64,000 bases of DNA, from NCBI GenBank assembly GCA_002412865.1, contig DHVW01000012.1, forward strand, positions 1-64,000, read 5' to 3'. Position 1 is the first letter of the stretch, and every line of letters begins with the position of its first letter. Origin of the DNA: Sulfurovum sp. UBA5198 (GTDB taxonomy: Bacteria; Campylobacterota; Campylobacteria; Campylobacterales; Sulfurovaceae). The notes under the pieces are model-generated. The model ran no database searches. It was given only the letters and a program-made list of their open reading frames with translations, and was not told where the DNA came from. Positions 1 to 8,422 of the stretch are shown piece by piece. Made by a program: the position numbers and the translations under genes.

Positions 1-44
1 TTTTCACAAAAATTTCCTTTTAATTGTTAGATAAACATATTGTA

Positions 45-53
45 CCCCCCCCC
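45..53. repeat. Homopolymeric C tract (9 C)
   Basis: Nine consecutive C residues lie in an otherwise very AT-rich non-coding stretch at the left edge. No reading frame crosses the tract inside the window. The next gene to the left is outside the view, so the tract may lie upstream of it. Homopolymeric C/G tracts of this length are the classic slippage-prone phase-variation elements of Campylobacterota, but here only the tract itself is seen. Confidence 0.7.
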
Positions 54-206
54 GATAAGTCCAAGCTTAAATATTACTTTATTTTAAATAATAGTTTGAT
101 AAAGTTATAAACTAGATGTTTTGCTATCAAATCTGTGGCATTCTATTTGAATTGTGAAAATTTGAGATATGGTAAACATTTTATTTAGAGTGCGAGGATA
201 TGGAAT

Positions 207-234
207 AATAAAGCTTGTCATAAAAAGCTTTATT
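207..234. terminator. Perfect 10-bp hairpin after the DHH gene
   Basis: AATAAAGCTT and AAGCTTTATT form a perfect 10-bp inverted repeat around an 8-nt loop, 33 bp beyond the stop codon of the minus-strand DHH gene. It is placed like a transcription terminator but has no clear U-tract on either strand. Confidence 0.45.
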
Positions 235-266
235 CAGTATAAAATTCTAGAGGCTAGAGTACTGAT

Positions 267-1295
267 TTAGCTTTTGCTATCTATATATTTCTGAACAAAA
301 TCTCTAATATCTTCATAAACAAATGAGTCACTATATCCATCTACCTTGCCACCACTAGCATTGCGGTGACCTCCACCATTTCCGACGACAGCAGCCATCT
401 CAGACACATCAAGCGTATCATTTCCACGGAGTGAGAATCCGCCACGGAAATTAATATCCATATAGAAATTATAATCTGGATTTGCAACCAAAAACGCATT
501 TCCTATAATAGACGCATTACCGACAAGGTATCCAAGCATACCCTTGTATCCATTATATGTAATGGTAAATCTATCTCTTTCCGCCGTCATCATGGATACC
601 ATATATGAAGCGACAAGATTATCTTTTGTATCGTTTTTATCTATTGTGAAAAACTCTTTTTTTAGCTTATGAATATTGTCATCTAGCTCTATATGTGCAT
701 TTTCATGACTAAAAATTTCTTTTGCATTTTCTATAAGAGTTAGTTTATACTGCATATCATGACTAGCAAACATAGTGCGGTTAATCTCTCTAGCACCGCT
801 TATCATACTCATCATCACCTTGCCATATTCGAACAATTCACTATTGCTATGCCACATATCTACGCTATTAATGGTATCTACTAGCATTCTAAGCTCATTA
901 GTATTGTCAAATTCATACTTATTTTGAAGCCACTCATAAGTAAGCCAAGTACCACAATGAGCCACATCCAGATGATACCATGTATGATTTACAGCAGTTT
1001 TCTCTCCCGTAACATGATGATCCAAAAGCTGCAATCCAACTCCGAGATTCAATGCCTCTTTTTCTATCCAATTTGCCTCTTTTTGTGTCAAATTCAAATC
1101 AGTGACCAAGATAATTGAATCTTTATTGCTACCGTCACTGACAATATCATCAACTATTTCTTTGAGTCTAGCAGTCACCTCTGGTCCATAGTTTGCATTA
1201 TAGCAATTGATATTTTCATACGCTTGGCTAGTTAAATATTGACAACCATAGCCGTCAAGATCAATATGCGAGAGATGATAAAGCTTAGTTTTCAT
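267..1295 (-). CDS. DHH-family phosphoesterase
   Basis: A 342-residue cytoplasmic phosphoesterase of the DHH superfamily (RecJ/NrnB/GdpP relatives), which hydrolyse short oligonucleotides or cyclic dinucleotides using two metal ions. Visible motifs are HIDLDG near residue 10, VTDLN near 65, the DHH triad near 92, and the C-terminal DHHA1-type signature GNGGGHRNASGG near residue 305. There is no membrane segment or CBS/GGDEF domain, so it is closest in build to the NrnB-like oligoribonuclease / phosphodiesterase group. The start codon overlaps the end of the upstream Rrf2 gene by 11 bp, so the two are translated as a pair. The substrate cannot be read from the sequence. Confidence 0.85.
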   Translation of the reverse strand: MKTKLYHLSHIDLDGYGCQYLTSQAYENINCYNANYGPEVTARLKEIVDDIVSDGSNKDSIILVTDLNLTQKEANWIEKEALNLGVGLQLLDHHVTGEKTAVNHTWYHLDVAHCGTWLTYEWLQNKYEFDNTNELRMLVDTINSVDMWHSNSELFEYGKVMMSMISGAREINRTMFASHDMQYKLTLIENAKEIFSHENAHIELDDNIHKLKKEFFTIDKNDTKDNLVASYMVSMMTAERDRFTITYNGYKGMLGYLVGNASIIGNAFLVANPDYNFYMDINFRGGFSLRGNDTLDVSEMAAVVGNGGGHRNASGGKVDGYSDSFVYEDIRDFVQKYIDSKS

Positions 1296-1689
1296 AAATA
1301 TCCTTTAGTGTTAATTCTATGAGAAACTTATTGACTCTGCCTTGGAATTTAGATAAAAATGGCGAAATAGAACACATGCCAATAGCACCATTCGGACAAG
1401 TATTCAGGTATTGCGAACAGTCAAATACGGCTGGTGCTTTACCCTCTGCTGCTTCTACTACTGTATACATTGAAATCTCTTCAGCAGGTCTGGCAAGCAA
1501 AAAACCACCTTTTGCCCCTTTTTTTGAACTCAATATTTCAGCTTTTGCTAAATTTTGTAAAATTTTGGCTAAAAAGCTTTGAGATATATTTAGCTCATTT
1601 GCTAAATACTCTGCACCAATCGGCTCTTTTGCATTACGAATAATATCTAGTGATAGAAGTGCATATTCACTTGCTCTTGTTAATAACAT
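1285..1689 (-). CDS. Rrf2-family transcriptional regulator, probably Fe-S binding
   Basis: A 134-residue Rrf2 family DNA-binding protein (IscR/NsrR/RsrR relatives). The N-terminal winged helix-turn-helix starts MLLTRASEYALLSL and contains the family-typical AEYLANELNISQSFLAKILQ-like recognition region. Three cysteines sit in the short C-terminal loop (DCSQYLNTCPNGAIGMC), the position where IscR and NsrR hold a [2Fe-2S] or [4Fe-4S] cluster, so redox, iron or NO sensing is plausible. It overlaps the DHH phosphoesterase gene by 11 bp, which suggests co-expression. No isc genes are adjacent, so the targets are unknown. Confidence 0.88.
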   Translation of the reverse strand: MLLTRASEYALLSLDIIRNAKEPIGAEYLANELNISQSFLAKILQNLAKAEILSSKKGAKGGFLLARPAEEISMYTVVEAAEGKAPAVFDCSQYLNTCPNGAIGMCSISPFLSKFQGRVNKFLIELTLKDIYEN

Positions 1690-1774
1690 ATTAGCAATTC
1701 CTCATAATTTAATTTGAGACAATTTTACTCTATTTAACATATATTGGAGTTGTAAACACTTCCTAAGGAAATTT

Positions 1775-1816
1775 TGTTATAATAGCGTCTCAAAATAAAA
1801 TACCAATCAAGGAGGT
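1775..1816 (+). promoter_or_regulatory. rpsO extended -10 promoter and consensus ribosome binding site
   Basis: TGTTATAAT (1775-1783) is an extended -10 box; no good -35 is present, as is usual in this phylum. A full-consensus AAGGAGGT lies at 1809-1816, 4 bases before the rpsO ATG. Confidence 0.7.
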
Positions 1817-1820
1817 CATT

Positions 1821-2090
1821 ATGGCTTTAGATACGGCGGACAAACAGGCTATCATAGCTCAATATGCAAGAGGCGAAGGCGATACAGGTTCTACAGAGGT
1901 GCAAGTTGCACTATTAACTAGTAGAATTGTATATCTTACTGAACACCTTAAAACAAACAAAAAAGATCACTCATCAAGAGTTGGACTTCTTAAACTAGTT
2001 GGTCAAAGAAGAAGACTTATGAGATATCTTAAAAAAGTTGATATCACTAGATGGCACACAATCAAAGATGCAATGGGCATCAGAAACTAA
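1821..2090 (+). CDS. rpsO: 30S ribosomal protein S15
   Basis: An 89-residue S15, the full length of the family. It binds the central domain of 16S rRNA early in 30S assembly and contributes to the inter-subunit bridge. The signature [12 protein letters not shown] followed by [21 protein letters not shown] is textbook. The start is fixed by the AAGGAGGT ribosome binding site. It stands alone with its own promoter; pnp, its common neighbour in Proteobacteria, is about 54 kb away here. Two overlapping hairpins follow the stop codon. Confidence 0.98.
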   Translation: MALDTADKQAIIAQYARGEGDTGSTEVQVALLTSRIVYLTEHLKTNKKDHSSRVGLLKLVGQRRRLMRYLKKVDITRWHTIKDAMGIRN

Positions 2091-2106
2091 TACTTTTAGT
2101 CTCCTT

Positions 2107-2129
2107 ACCGCTTTTGCGGTATCCGCAAA
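2107..2129 (+). other. Two mutually exclusive hairpins after rpsO
   Basis: ACCGC-TTTT-GCGGT (2107-2120) and TTTGCGG-TAT-CCGCAAA (2113-2129) share the GCGG strand, so only one can form at a time. Neither is followed by a U-tract. This may be the rpsO transcript end or a processing site. Confidence 0.4.
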
Positions 2130-2220
2130 TCCTACAATCAAAACAAAATCAATCATATAAAATATTATTATTATTAAATTTCCACTATAAAAATGCAACT
2201 TTTCTCTAGCATAATTTATA

Positions 2221-2241
2221 GTTGAGTCAAAGTAACTAAAC
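2221..2241. promoter_or_regulatory. HAIR-like operator (HspR-type) upstream of grpE
   Basis: GTTGAGT-N7-ACTAAAC: the right half matches the reverse complement of the left half at 6 of 7 positions, with the 7-bp spacing of the HAIR consensus (CTTGAGT-N7-ACTCAAG) recognised by HspR. It is about 65-85 bp upstream of the predicted grpE transcription start. In Helicobacter, HspR binds upstream of heat-shock promoters in this way (established); no hspR gene is in this window. Confidence 0.55.
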
Positions 2242-2269
2242 TATACTATATAAAAACTTTCATATGGTC

Positions 2270-2299
2270 TTGACAAACTGACACTCAATGCTGTATAAT
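2270..2299 (+). promoter_or_regulatory. grpE-dnaK promoter, consensus sigma-70 boxes
   Basis: TTGACA (2270-2275), an 18-bp spacer and TATAAT (2294-2299): both hexamers are perfect consensus, which is rare in this window where -35 boxes are usually absent. This strong promoter would need repression at normal temperature, in keeping with the HAIR-like element upstream. AGGAGG at 2340-2345 is the ribosome binding site. Confidence 0.75.
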
Positions 2300-2349
2300 C
2301 CTATTATGCACTAAAATAAAAGTGTAAAAATTAAAATTTAGGAGGAATT

Positions 2350-2928
2350 ATGTCAGATGATATGAAATCAAATGATGAGCAAAACATTAATATTGAAACA
2401 GAATTATTAGGCGATAACAACTCAGATTTAACTCCGAATGAAGAGATAGAAACAGACTTTTCTATCGGTGATCCACTTGATATTCTTCAAAAAGAAGTTG
2501 ATGAGTGGAAAGATAAGTATATGAGAGCGTATGCTGATTTTGAAAACACAAAAAAAAGATTAGAAAAAGATAAAGCATTAGCGGTTGCATACTCAAATGA
2601 GAGCTTTGCAAAAGATATGCTTGGGGTTATGGATTCATTTGACGCTGCTATTTTATCAATCGAAAACACTGAAGATGAGAGTAGTGAGCTAATGATAAAA
2701 ATAAAAGATGGCGTACAAAAAACACATGAACAACTCAAAAAAATGTTAGAAAAACATGGCATTTGCGAGATTGATTGTGAATCTGGCTTTGACCCTCTTG
2801 TGCATCAAGCAATTATGCAAATAGAAAGCAAGGATCATAAGGATGGTGAGATAGTTCAAGTGCTTCAAAAAGGTTATAATATAAAAAATAATGTACTAAG
2901 ACCAGCAATGGTAAGTACAGCAAAATAG
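2350..2928 (+). CDS. grpE: Nucleotide exchange factor GrpE
   Basis: A 192-residue GrpE, which releases ADP from DnaK in the cytoplasmic chaperone cycle. The acidic, disordered N-terminus (residues 1-45) is followed by the long coiled-coil helix, then the beta-domain with the signature DPLVHQAIMQIES near residue 155 and a C-terminal KGYNIKNNVLRPAMV motif. The start is supported by an AGGAGG five bases upstream. It precedes dnaK by 115 bp. The usual hrcA gene is not immediately upstream, which differs from the hrcA-grpE-dnaK order of many Campylobacterota. Confidence 0.97.
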   Translation: MSDDMKSNDEQNINIETELLGDNNSDLTPNEEIETDFSIGDPLDILQKEVDEWKDKYMRAYADFENTKKRLEKDKALAVAYSNESFAKDMLGVMDSFDAAILSIENTEDESSELMIKIKDGVQKTHEQLKKMLEKHGICEIDCESGFDPLVHQAIMQIESKDHKDGEIVQVLQKGYNIKNNVLRPAMVSTAK

Positions 2929-2944
2929 TAAAATATATTTGCTT

Positions 2945-3007
2945 GTCATTCCGAACTTGTTTCGGAATCTAATGGCATCAGAGACCCTGAAACAAGTTCA
3001 GGGTGAC
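2945..3007. repeat. REPIN-like double palindrome between grpE and dnaK
   Basis: Two 26-bp arms (2945-2970 and 2982-3007) form an inverted repeat around an 11-bp spacer. Each arm is itself a small palindrome: TTCCGAA/TTCGGAA in the left and CCCTGAA/TTCAGGG in the right. Where the arms differ from each other (C/T and G/A), the changes occur in pairs that keep each inner stem intact. This is the architecture of a REP doublet (REPIN/BIME). It is transcribed between grpE and dnaK, so it may also affect mRNA stability. Confidence 0.7.
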
Positions 3008-3043
3008 GATTTAAATAAATTAAAATAATAAAAGGAATAAAAA

Positions 3044-4915
3044 ATGGGAAAAGTATTAGGAATAGATTTAGGAACAACAAATTCAGCAATGGCAATATTT
3101 GAGCATGGTGAAGCTAAAATTATTGTAAATAAAGAGGGTAAAAATACAACTCCTTCAGTAGTTGCTTTTACAGATAAAGGTGAGGTTTTGGTTGGTGAGT
3201 CTGCAAAAAGACAAGCGGTAACAAATCCTGAAAAAACTATATATTCAATTAAAAGAATTATGGGTCTTATGTGTGATGAGCCAAAAGCAAAAGAAGCAAA
3301 AGAGAGACTGCCATATCATGTAATTGATAGAAATGGTGCATGTGCTATCGAAGTAGCTGGCAAAACATATACACCACAAGAAATTTCAGCTAAAGTGCTT
3401 ATGAAACTCAAAGAAGATGCTGAGGCGTATCTTGGAGAGAAAATCACAGACGCAGTTGTAACTGTACCAGCATACTTTAATGATGCACAAAGAAAAGCAA
3501 CAAAAGAGGCTGGAACAATAGCAGGTCTTAATGTTCTAAGAATTATAAATGAGCCAACATCAGCAGCTCTATCATACGGTCTTGATAAGAAAAATGCAGA
3601 ACAGATAGTAGTTTATGACCTTGGTGGTGGAACATTTGATGTTACTACTCTAGAAACTGGCGATAATGTAGTAGAAGTTATGGCAACTGGTGGTGATGCG
3701 TTCCTTGGTGGTGATGATTTTGATAATAGACTTATTGATTTTATAGCTGGAGAATTTAAAAATGAAAATAGCATAGATATCAAAAATGATGTTATGGCAC
3801 TTCAAAGATTAAAAGATGCAGCTGAGAATGCAAAAAAAGAGCTATCTTCAGCTGCTGAAACAGAGATTAATTTACCATTTATAACTGCAGATGCTACTGG
3901 ACCAAAACACCTTGTTATGAAAATCACAAGAGCAAAATTTGAATCACTTATATCAGATCTTGTTGCTAATACTATCAAAACTATTGCGAGTGTACTAAAA
4001 GATGCGTCACTAAAACCATCTGATATTAATGAGATTGTTATGGTTGGTGGTTCTACTAGAGTTCCATTGGTGCAAGAAGAGGTTAAAAAATTCTTTGGTA
4101 AAGAGCTAAATAAATCAGTAAATCCTGATGAAGTAGTTGCTCTTGGTGCTGCTGTTCAAGGTGGTGTATTAGCTGGAGATGTGAAAGATGTGTTACTTCT
4201 TGATGTAACTCCATTAAGCCTTGGTATTGAGACTTTGGGTGGAGTAACAACAAAAGTTATTGAAAAGGGTACAACAATCCCAGCTAAGAAATCACAAACT
4301 TTCTCAACAGCTGATGATAATCAACCAGCAGTTAGTATACATGTACTTCAAGGTGAGCGAGAGTTTAGCAAAGATAATAAATCTCTAGGTATGTTTGAAC
4401 TACGAGACATTCCAGCAGCTCCAAGAGGTGTGCCACAAATCGAAGTTACATTTGATATTGATGCAAATGGAATATTGACCGTATCGGCTTCTGATAAAGG
4501 AACTGGTAAATCTCAAGAGATTAAAATCACTGGTTCGAGCGGACTTAGTGATGAAGAGATAGCAAAAATGGTAGCTGATGCTGAGGCTCACAAAGCAGAA
4601 GATGAGCAAAGAAAAGCGATAGTTGAGCTTAAAAATCAAGCTGACGCGATGATTCATCAAACTAGAAAATCACTAACTGATTTGGGTGAGAATTTTGATG
4701 CATCAGAAAAAGAAGGCATTGAAAGTGCAATAGTAGATCTTGAAGCTTCACTAAAAGACGACAACGCAACAAAAGACGAAATAGAAGCTAAACTAAAAGT
4801 TCTAACCGAAAGAAGTCATAAACTTTCTGAAGCTATATACGCCAAAGAGCAAGGTGGAGCAAAAGGTGATGAGAAAAAAGATGACGATGATGTTATAGAC
4901 GCGGAAGTAGAGTAA
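3044..4915 (+). CDS. dnaK: Chaperone protein DnaK (Hsp70)
   Basis: A 623-residue Hsp70, full family length. The ATPase domain begins [19 protein letters not shown], with the phosphate-2 loop [12 protein letters not shown] near residue 195 and the adenosine motif [14 protein letters not shown] near 330. The linker [13 protein letters not shown] near residue 385 is followed by the substrate-binding domain and an acidic C-terminal tail ending in [11 protein letters not shown]. It works with GrpE (upstream, same transcript) and DnaJ. The REPIN-like palindrome in the grpE-dnaK gap could tune the ratio of the two proteins. Confidence 0.99.
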   Translation: MGKVLGIDLGTTNSAMAIFEHGEAKIIVNKEGKNTTPSVVAFTDKGEVLVGESAKRQAVTNPEKTIYSIKRIMGLMCDEPKAKEAKERLPYHVIDRNGACAIEVAGKTYTPQEISAKVLMKLKEDAEAYLGEKITDAVVTVPAYFNDAQRKATKEAGTIAGLNVLRIINEPTSAALSYGLDKKNAEQIVVYDLGGGTFDVTTLETGDNVVEVMATGGDAFLGGDDFDNRLIDFIAGEFKNENSIDIKNDVMALQRLKDAAENAKKELSSAAETEINLPFITADATGPKHLVMKITRAKFESLISDLVANTIKTIASVLKDASLKPSDINEIVMVGGSTRVPLVQEEVKKFFGKELNKSVNPDEVVALGAAVQGGVLAGDVKDVLLLDVTPLSLGIETLGGVTTKVIEKGTTIPAKKSQTFSTADDNQPAVSIHVLQGEREFSKDNKSLGMFELRDIPAAPRGVPQIEVTFDIDANGILTVSASDKGTGKSQEIKITGSSGLSDEEIAKMVADAEAHKAEDEQRKAIVELKNQADAMIHQTRKSLTDLGENFDASEKEGIESAIVDLEASLKDDNATKDEIEAKLKVLTERSHKLSEAIYAKEQGGAKGDEKKDDDDVIDAEVE

Positions 4916-4946
4916 TAACTCTGCTCCTTGTTGCAAAAGGCTCAAA

Positions 4947-5615
4947 ATGAATATTTTTCCATGCTACACTCACATCATAAATCCAAAATTAAAAAATATA
5001 TATTTAGGTTTTGATGAGCATGGTGAACTTGTTATTAAATCTCCAAAAGTATCCATTGAAAAAATAGAGAAACTTATCATCTCAAAAGCATCATGGATTA
5101 AGAAAACGCAAATAAGACTAAAAAACAAAAAAGGTCAAATGAGTCACTTAAATAATACTGACAAAATGTATTATTTAGGTGAAGCATCTCCTTTGGAATT
5201 AATCACTATGAAGTGCAGACCTAAATTAGAACTTGACAAATATACTGGATTTAAACTCTATGGTGAAGAACAAGACAATCAAATTTTTACTAAACTGGCA
5301 AATAAATTTTATTTAGAACAATCAAGCAAATATATCACACCAAAGGTAGAAAAATGGTCCAAAACTATGGGGCTATATCCAAGTGTGATAAAATATAGAA
5401 AAACTAAAAGACAATGGGGAAGTTGCAGTGGACTGAATAGTATATGCTTCAACACAATGCTTATGAAATTGCCTCCAATAGTAATCGAGTATGTTATCAT
5501 TCATGAACTAGCACATATTAAATACAAACACCATCAAAAAGATTTTTGGGACTTAGTAGAAAGTCACTGCCCAAATCATAAGTCACTACGCAAACAACTA
5601 AAAGAATATGTCTAA
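4947..5615 (+). CDS. YgjP-like metallopeptidase-domain protein
   Basis: A 222-residue protein of the YgjP-like (DUF45, SprT-like zincin) family. The zinc motif HELAHIKYKHH near residue 190 gives HExxH, followed by a downstream histidine (SHCPNHKSLR). The SGLNSICFNTMLMKLP region before it is typical of the family. These proteins often sit beside restriction systems, but here the gene follows dnaK by 31 bp and may be read through from it. The target protein is unknown. No signal peptide is seen. Confidence 0.85.
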   Translation: MNIFPCYTHIINPKLKNIYLGFDEHGELVIKSPKVSIEKIEKLIISKASWIKKTQIRLKNKKGQMSHLNNTDKMYYLGEASPLELITMKCRPKLELDKYTGFKLYGEEQDNQIFTKLANKFYLEQSSKYITPKVEKWSKTMGLYPSVIKYRKTKRQWGSCSGLNSICFNTMLMKLPPIVIEYVIIHELAHIKYKHHQKDFWDLVESHCPNHKSLRKQLKEYV

Positions 5616-5677
5616 AACTTGGGTATTTACATGAAGCAATAATAAGGCTATAATTTCTATTATGAAACGAGGTAAAA

Positions 5678-5971
5678 ATGAAAAAGTGTAGTAGCTTAGA
5701 AGAGGCAAGAACTGAGATAGATAAGCTTGATATGCACATTGTTGAGCTGATTGCTGCCAGAAATGAATATATAAAACAAATAGCACACTTCAAAGACAGT
5801 ATTGACGAGATAAAAGCCGAAGATAGGATCAGTGAAGTTATCTCAAGAGTAAGAGCCAAAGCTATCTCGCTTGATTTATCTCCTAACCTTATTAATGATT
5901 TATATGTTCGCATGATTGACGGTATGGTAGAGAGCGAAATAGCAGAGTTTAAAAACGCTAAGAGTTTATAG
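5678..5971 (+). CDS. Chorismate mutase type II-like protein
   Basis: A 97-residue all-helical AroQ-fold protein. The N-terminal LEEARTEIDKLDMHIVELIAARN segment carries the arginine and the ID/LxxLLxxR pattern of the family, and K35/E-rich helices follow. Length and pattern fit both chorismate mutase and isochorismate-pyruvate lyase (PchB-like). It is a stand-alone domain, not fused to prephenate dehydratase. The next gene, a DUF2231 membrane protein, starts 3 bp after its stop, so they share a transcript. Enzyme identity cannot be settled from sequence alone. Confidence 0.75.
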   Translation: MKKCSSLEEARTEIDKLDMHIVELIAARNEYIKQIAHFKDSIDEIKAEDRISEVISRVRAKAISLDLSPNLINDLYVRMIDGMVESEIAEFKNAKSL

Positions 5972-5973
5972 AT

Positions 5974-6681
5974 ATGATACTACCAGATATAAACCTTTTA
6001 TTTTTAGATTCAATTACGACTATACCTTTGCATCTGCACGGCACAATGATACATTTCGCTATTGTTTTGCCAGTCATACTTCTATTGCTAGAAATAGCAA
6101 ATATGATATTCAAAAGAAAAACTATTGATATAATAAATATTTCGCTCATTTCGTTGTTACTTATATCTCTTTTGGGAACATATCTTACTGGAATGGCAGA
6201 TGCACAAAGTACCTTATTAGAGGGAAATAAAGCTACTGCAAATGCAATTATGGAACATAAAATAGTAGGTGTTTATATGTTGCTATTTGGTATATCTTTT
6301 ATAGTAATGTTTAAAATCATAGCTTTTTTTGCCAACAAAACCCTATATAGTATTTTGTATATTTTGATGATTATTTTGTTTATATTTATTAGTGCAATAG
6401 AGAGTATTAGTGGGACTACACTTGTAGATAAGTTTGGTATCAATGTAGCAAAAGTATCTGAAATGAAAAAGATACAAATGGATTTAAATCAAACCAACAA
6501 CAAGCAATATATTCAGATTTTAGAGATGAACAAAACAATACAATATATGAAAATTAAAGAGTTTAATGCAACACAAACCATAAACAAACTAATGGATAAA
6601 AATTCCACAAAAGAGTTAAATGTAACATCTAAAATTGAAAACAAAGGCACATTTTCAAATATAATCAAAGATATTTTTTAG
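5974..6681 (+). CDS. DUF2231 membrane protein with a five-sequon C-terminal tail
   Basis: A 235-residue protein. The first 145 residues are a DUF2231-type membrane domain with four helices (about 26-46, 53-73, 97-119, 123-145); histidines H20, H22, H27 and H95 lie where this family may bind haem. The last 90 residues are a hydrophilic tail, probably on the same side of the membrane as the N-terminus. That tail holds five extended N-glycosylation sequons D/E-x-N-x-S/T at N172, N186, N198, N210 and N216. The family function is unknown. The gene ends 4 bp into convergent truA. Confidence 0.75.
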   Translation: MILPDINLLFLDSITTIPLHLHGTMIHFAIVLPVILLLLEIANMIFKRKTIDIINISLISLLLISLLGTYLTGMADAQSTLLEGNKATANAIMEHKIVGVYMLLFGISFIVMFKIIAFFANKTLYSILYILMIILFIFISAIESISGTTLVDKFGINVAKVSEMKKIQMDLNQTNNKQYIQILEMNKTIQYMKIKEFNATQTINKLMDKNSTKELNVTSKIENKGTFSNIIKDIF

Positions 6682-7403
6682 TACATTACTTTAGTTAAAT
6701 AAAGTCCAACTGCAGGGGCAAGTGTTGTAGATATTTTCTCTTTACAACTAATCTGATTTGATATATCTCCGAGCTCTAGTTTTCCCATCGCATACTTCAT
6801 GGAAATATCCACAATCATCCGCACCTGAGAGCGTAAAAACCCATTTGCTTTTATAGTAATTATATCTATATTTTTATATTTTTTATATCTAACTGAAAGA
6901 ATATTTCTAACTGTTGATTTTACTGGTGATCCGCTTTTATAAAATAAAGCAAAATCATGTTCACCTTCAAATTCTTTTAGTACCTCTATTAACCTTGATT
7001 TGTTAAAATCACCATACTTTGCAATATAATTATCCATAAATATACTCTGCGTTGTAGTGCTAAAACAGTATTTATACTCTCTACTTTTTGCACTAAATCT
7101 AGCATGAAATTCATCATTTAACACAATAAGTCTCTTAATTGTAATATTGCATAGTTTTCTATTAAGCTCAAATTTTAGTTTGTTTGTATCGCTCCAAAAA
7201 TCTGGAATATCAAAATGTATAACTTGACCAGTTGCATGTACTCCACTATCAGTTCTTCCTGCTCCTACTATATTGCACTCTATACCTAAACCTAAAAGTG
7301 CATTTTCAATATCATACGCTACTGTTCTAGTTGACTGTTTTTGTTTTTGAAACCCACTAAACTTTGAGCCATCATATGAGATAATTGCTTTGATTCGTAT
7401 CAA
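6678..7403 (-). CDS. truA: tRNA pseudouridine(38-40) synthase TruA
   Basis: A 241-residue TruA, which makes pseudouridine in the anticodon stem-loop at positions 38-40. The catalytic aspartate lies in GAGRTDSGVHATGQV near residue 50, and ISYDGSKFSGFQKQ at the N-terminus is the family opening. The end LAPAVGLYLTKVMY is typical. Its start overlaps the stop of the LptF/LptG gene by 4 bp, so it is the last gene of a six-gene minus-strand operon that starts with the radical SAM gene or coaBC. Confidence 0.96.
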   Translation of the reverse strand: MIRIKAIISYDGSKFSGFQKQKQSTRTVAYDIENALLGLGIECNIVGAGRTDSGVHATGQVIHFDIPDFWSDTNKLKFELNRKLCNITIKRLIVLNDEFHARFSAKSREYKYCFSTTTQSIFMDNYIAKYGDFNKSRLIEVLKEFEGEHDFALFYKSGSPVKSTVRNILSVRYKKYKNIDIITIKANGFLRSQVRMIVDISMKYAMGKLELGDISNQISCKEKISTTLAPAVGLYLTKVMY

Positions 7404-8422
7404 AAATACCTCTCAACTCTTTGTTTAAATAGCCACTTCCCGCCAAATATCATTACCACCACACCAGCAATTAGCATATAAATAGTTCCAATATTATCAA
7501 GTAATGAAGCAAATGCATAAAGCAACACAACCATTGCCAAAATGACTGCGAACGAACTATTTCCTTGATATCTTGGGTTAATCATAGAAAATGCTGCAAC
7601 ACCAAATATTGACAGTAGAGGAATAAGGCTAACAAACGAAAAAAATAACAATCTATGCATAGTTTCAGTGTCGCTTTGTGCCTTTAGCCAATACTCAATT
7701 ATTTTATCAAAATGTGCAGCATTTTTATCTCTAGTGTCAAATGCACTAAGAGATAAGTATTTTATCTGCAAAATATTATTATCTTTTGTTGTGTATCCAT
7801 ATCCATTTAATAACTTAAATGATGAAGCGTTAGATTTATCTTTGACAAATATACCTTCATTTGCAACAAAAATTTGCTCACTATTGTTCTCTTTTTTTGA
7901 AAATATAATTATATTTTGAAAAGTATTACCTACCTGTTTTTCAATATAAAGATAATAATCACCAAATTTTTGACCCAACGATCCTGGTGTAAAATTAAAT
8001 TCAGCATCATATATTTTATCAGTCTTAAATGCATTATATGATTGTTTTGCTATTGGCATTGCCAAAAGTGATATCACTAATAACAAAACTGAAAAGATAG
8101 TTGCTAGTTTAAAATAATTTAGCAATATTGATTTCGAATCAATGCCTAAAGAGTAAAGTGCAATCAGCTCATTTTCACTTGATAGTCTAACCAATACTGT
8201 CGATAAAGATACTATAAATGATATTGGGAGCGTATAAAAAACTATTGAAGGCAAGAAGTATAGATAAAGTTCCAAAAGCTCTAAAACATCAACTTTTATT
8301 TGTGCTGTTAAGATTGATATTCTAACAAAATAAACAAGAGTTACTATAAAAAATAATGGTAAAAATACAACAAAAAAAGTTCTACTAAACTGGCTTGAAA
8401 GATAACTTTTTAGACTAGCCAT
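7400..8422 (-). CDS. LptF/LptG family lipopolysaccharide export permease
   Basis: A 340-residue YjgP/YjgQ-family permease. LptF and LptG form the inner-membrane part of the LPS transporter and bind the LptB ATPase. Membrane helices are seen near residues 12-34, 50-80 and 98-125, then a periplasmic beta-jellyroll domain (about 135-255), then three C-terminal helices from residue 265 on. The cytoplasmic loop SSENELIALYSLGIDS is the coupling helix that meets LptB. Whether it is LptF or LptG is not decided. lptD is in this window at 53.6 kb. Confidence 0.88.
   Translation of the reverse strand: MASLKSYLSSQFSRTFFVVFLPLFFIVTLVYFVRISILTAQIKVDVLELLELYLYFLPSIVFYTLPISFIVSLSTVLVRLSSENELIALYSLGIDSKSILLNYFKLATIFSVLLLVISLLAMPIAKQSYNAFKTDKIYDAEFNFTPGSLGQKFGDYYLYIEKQVGNTFQNIIIFSKKENNSEQIFVANEGIFVKDKSNASSFKLLNGYGYTTKDNNILQIKYLSLSAFDTRDKNAAHFDKIIEYWLKAQSDTETMHRLLFFSFVSLIPLLSIFGVAAFSMINPRYQGNSSFAVILAMVVLLYAFASLLDNIGTIYMLIAGVVVMIFGGKWLFKQRVERYF

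Noticed and set aside
2306..2335. Possible CIRCE element (GCACT ... AGTGT) in the grpE 5' region
   Set aside because: The half sites are only 8 bp apart instead of 11, and the outer TTAG/CTAA bases do not match.
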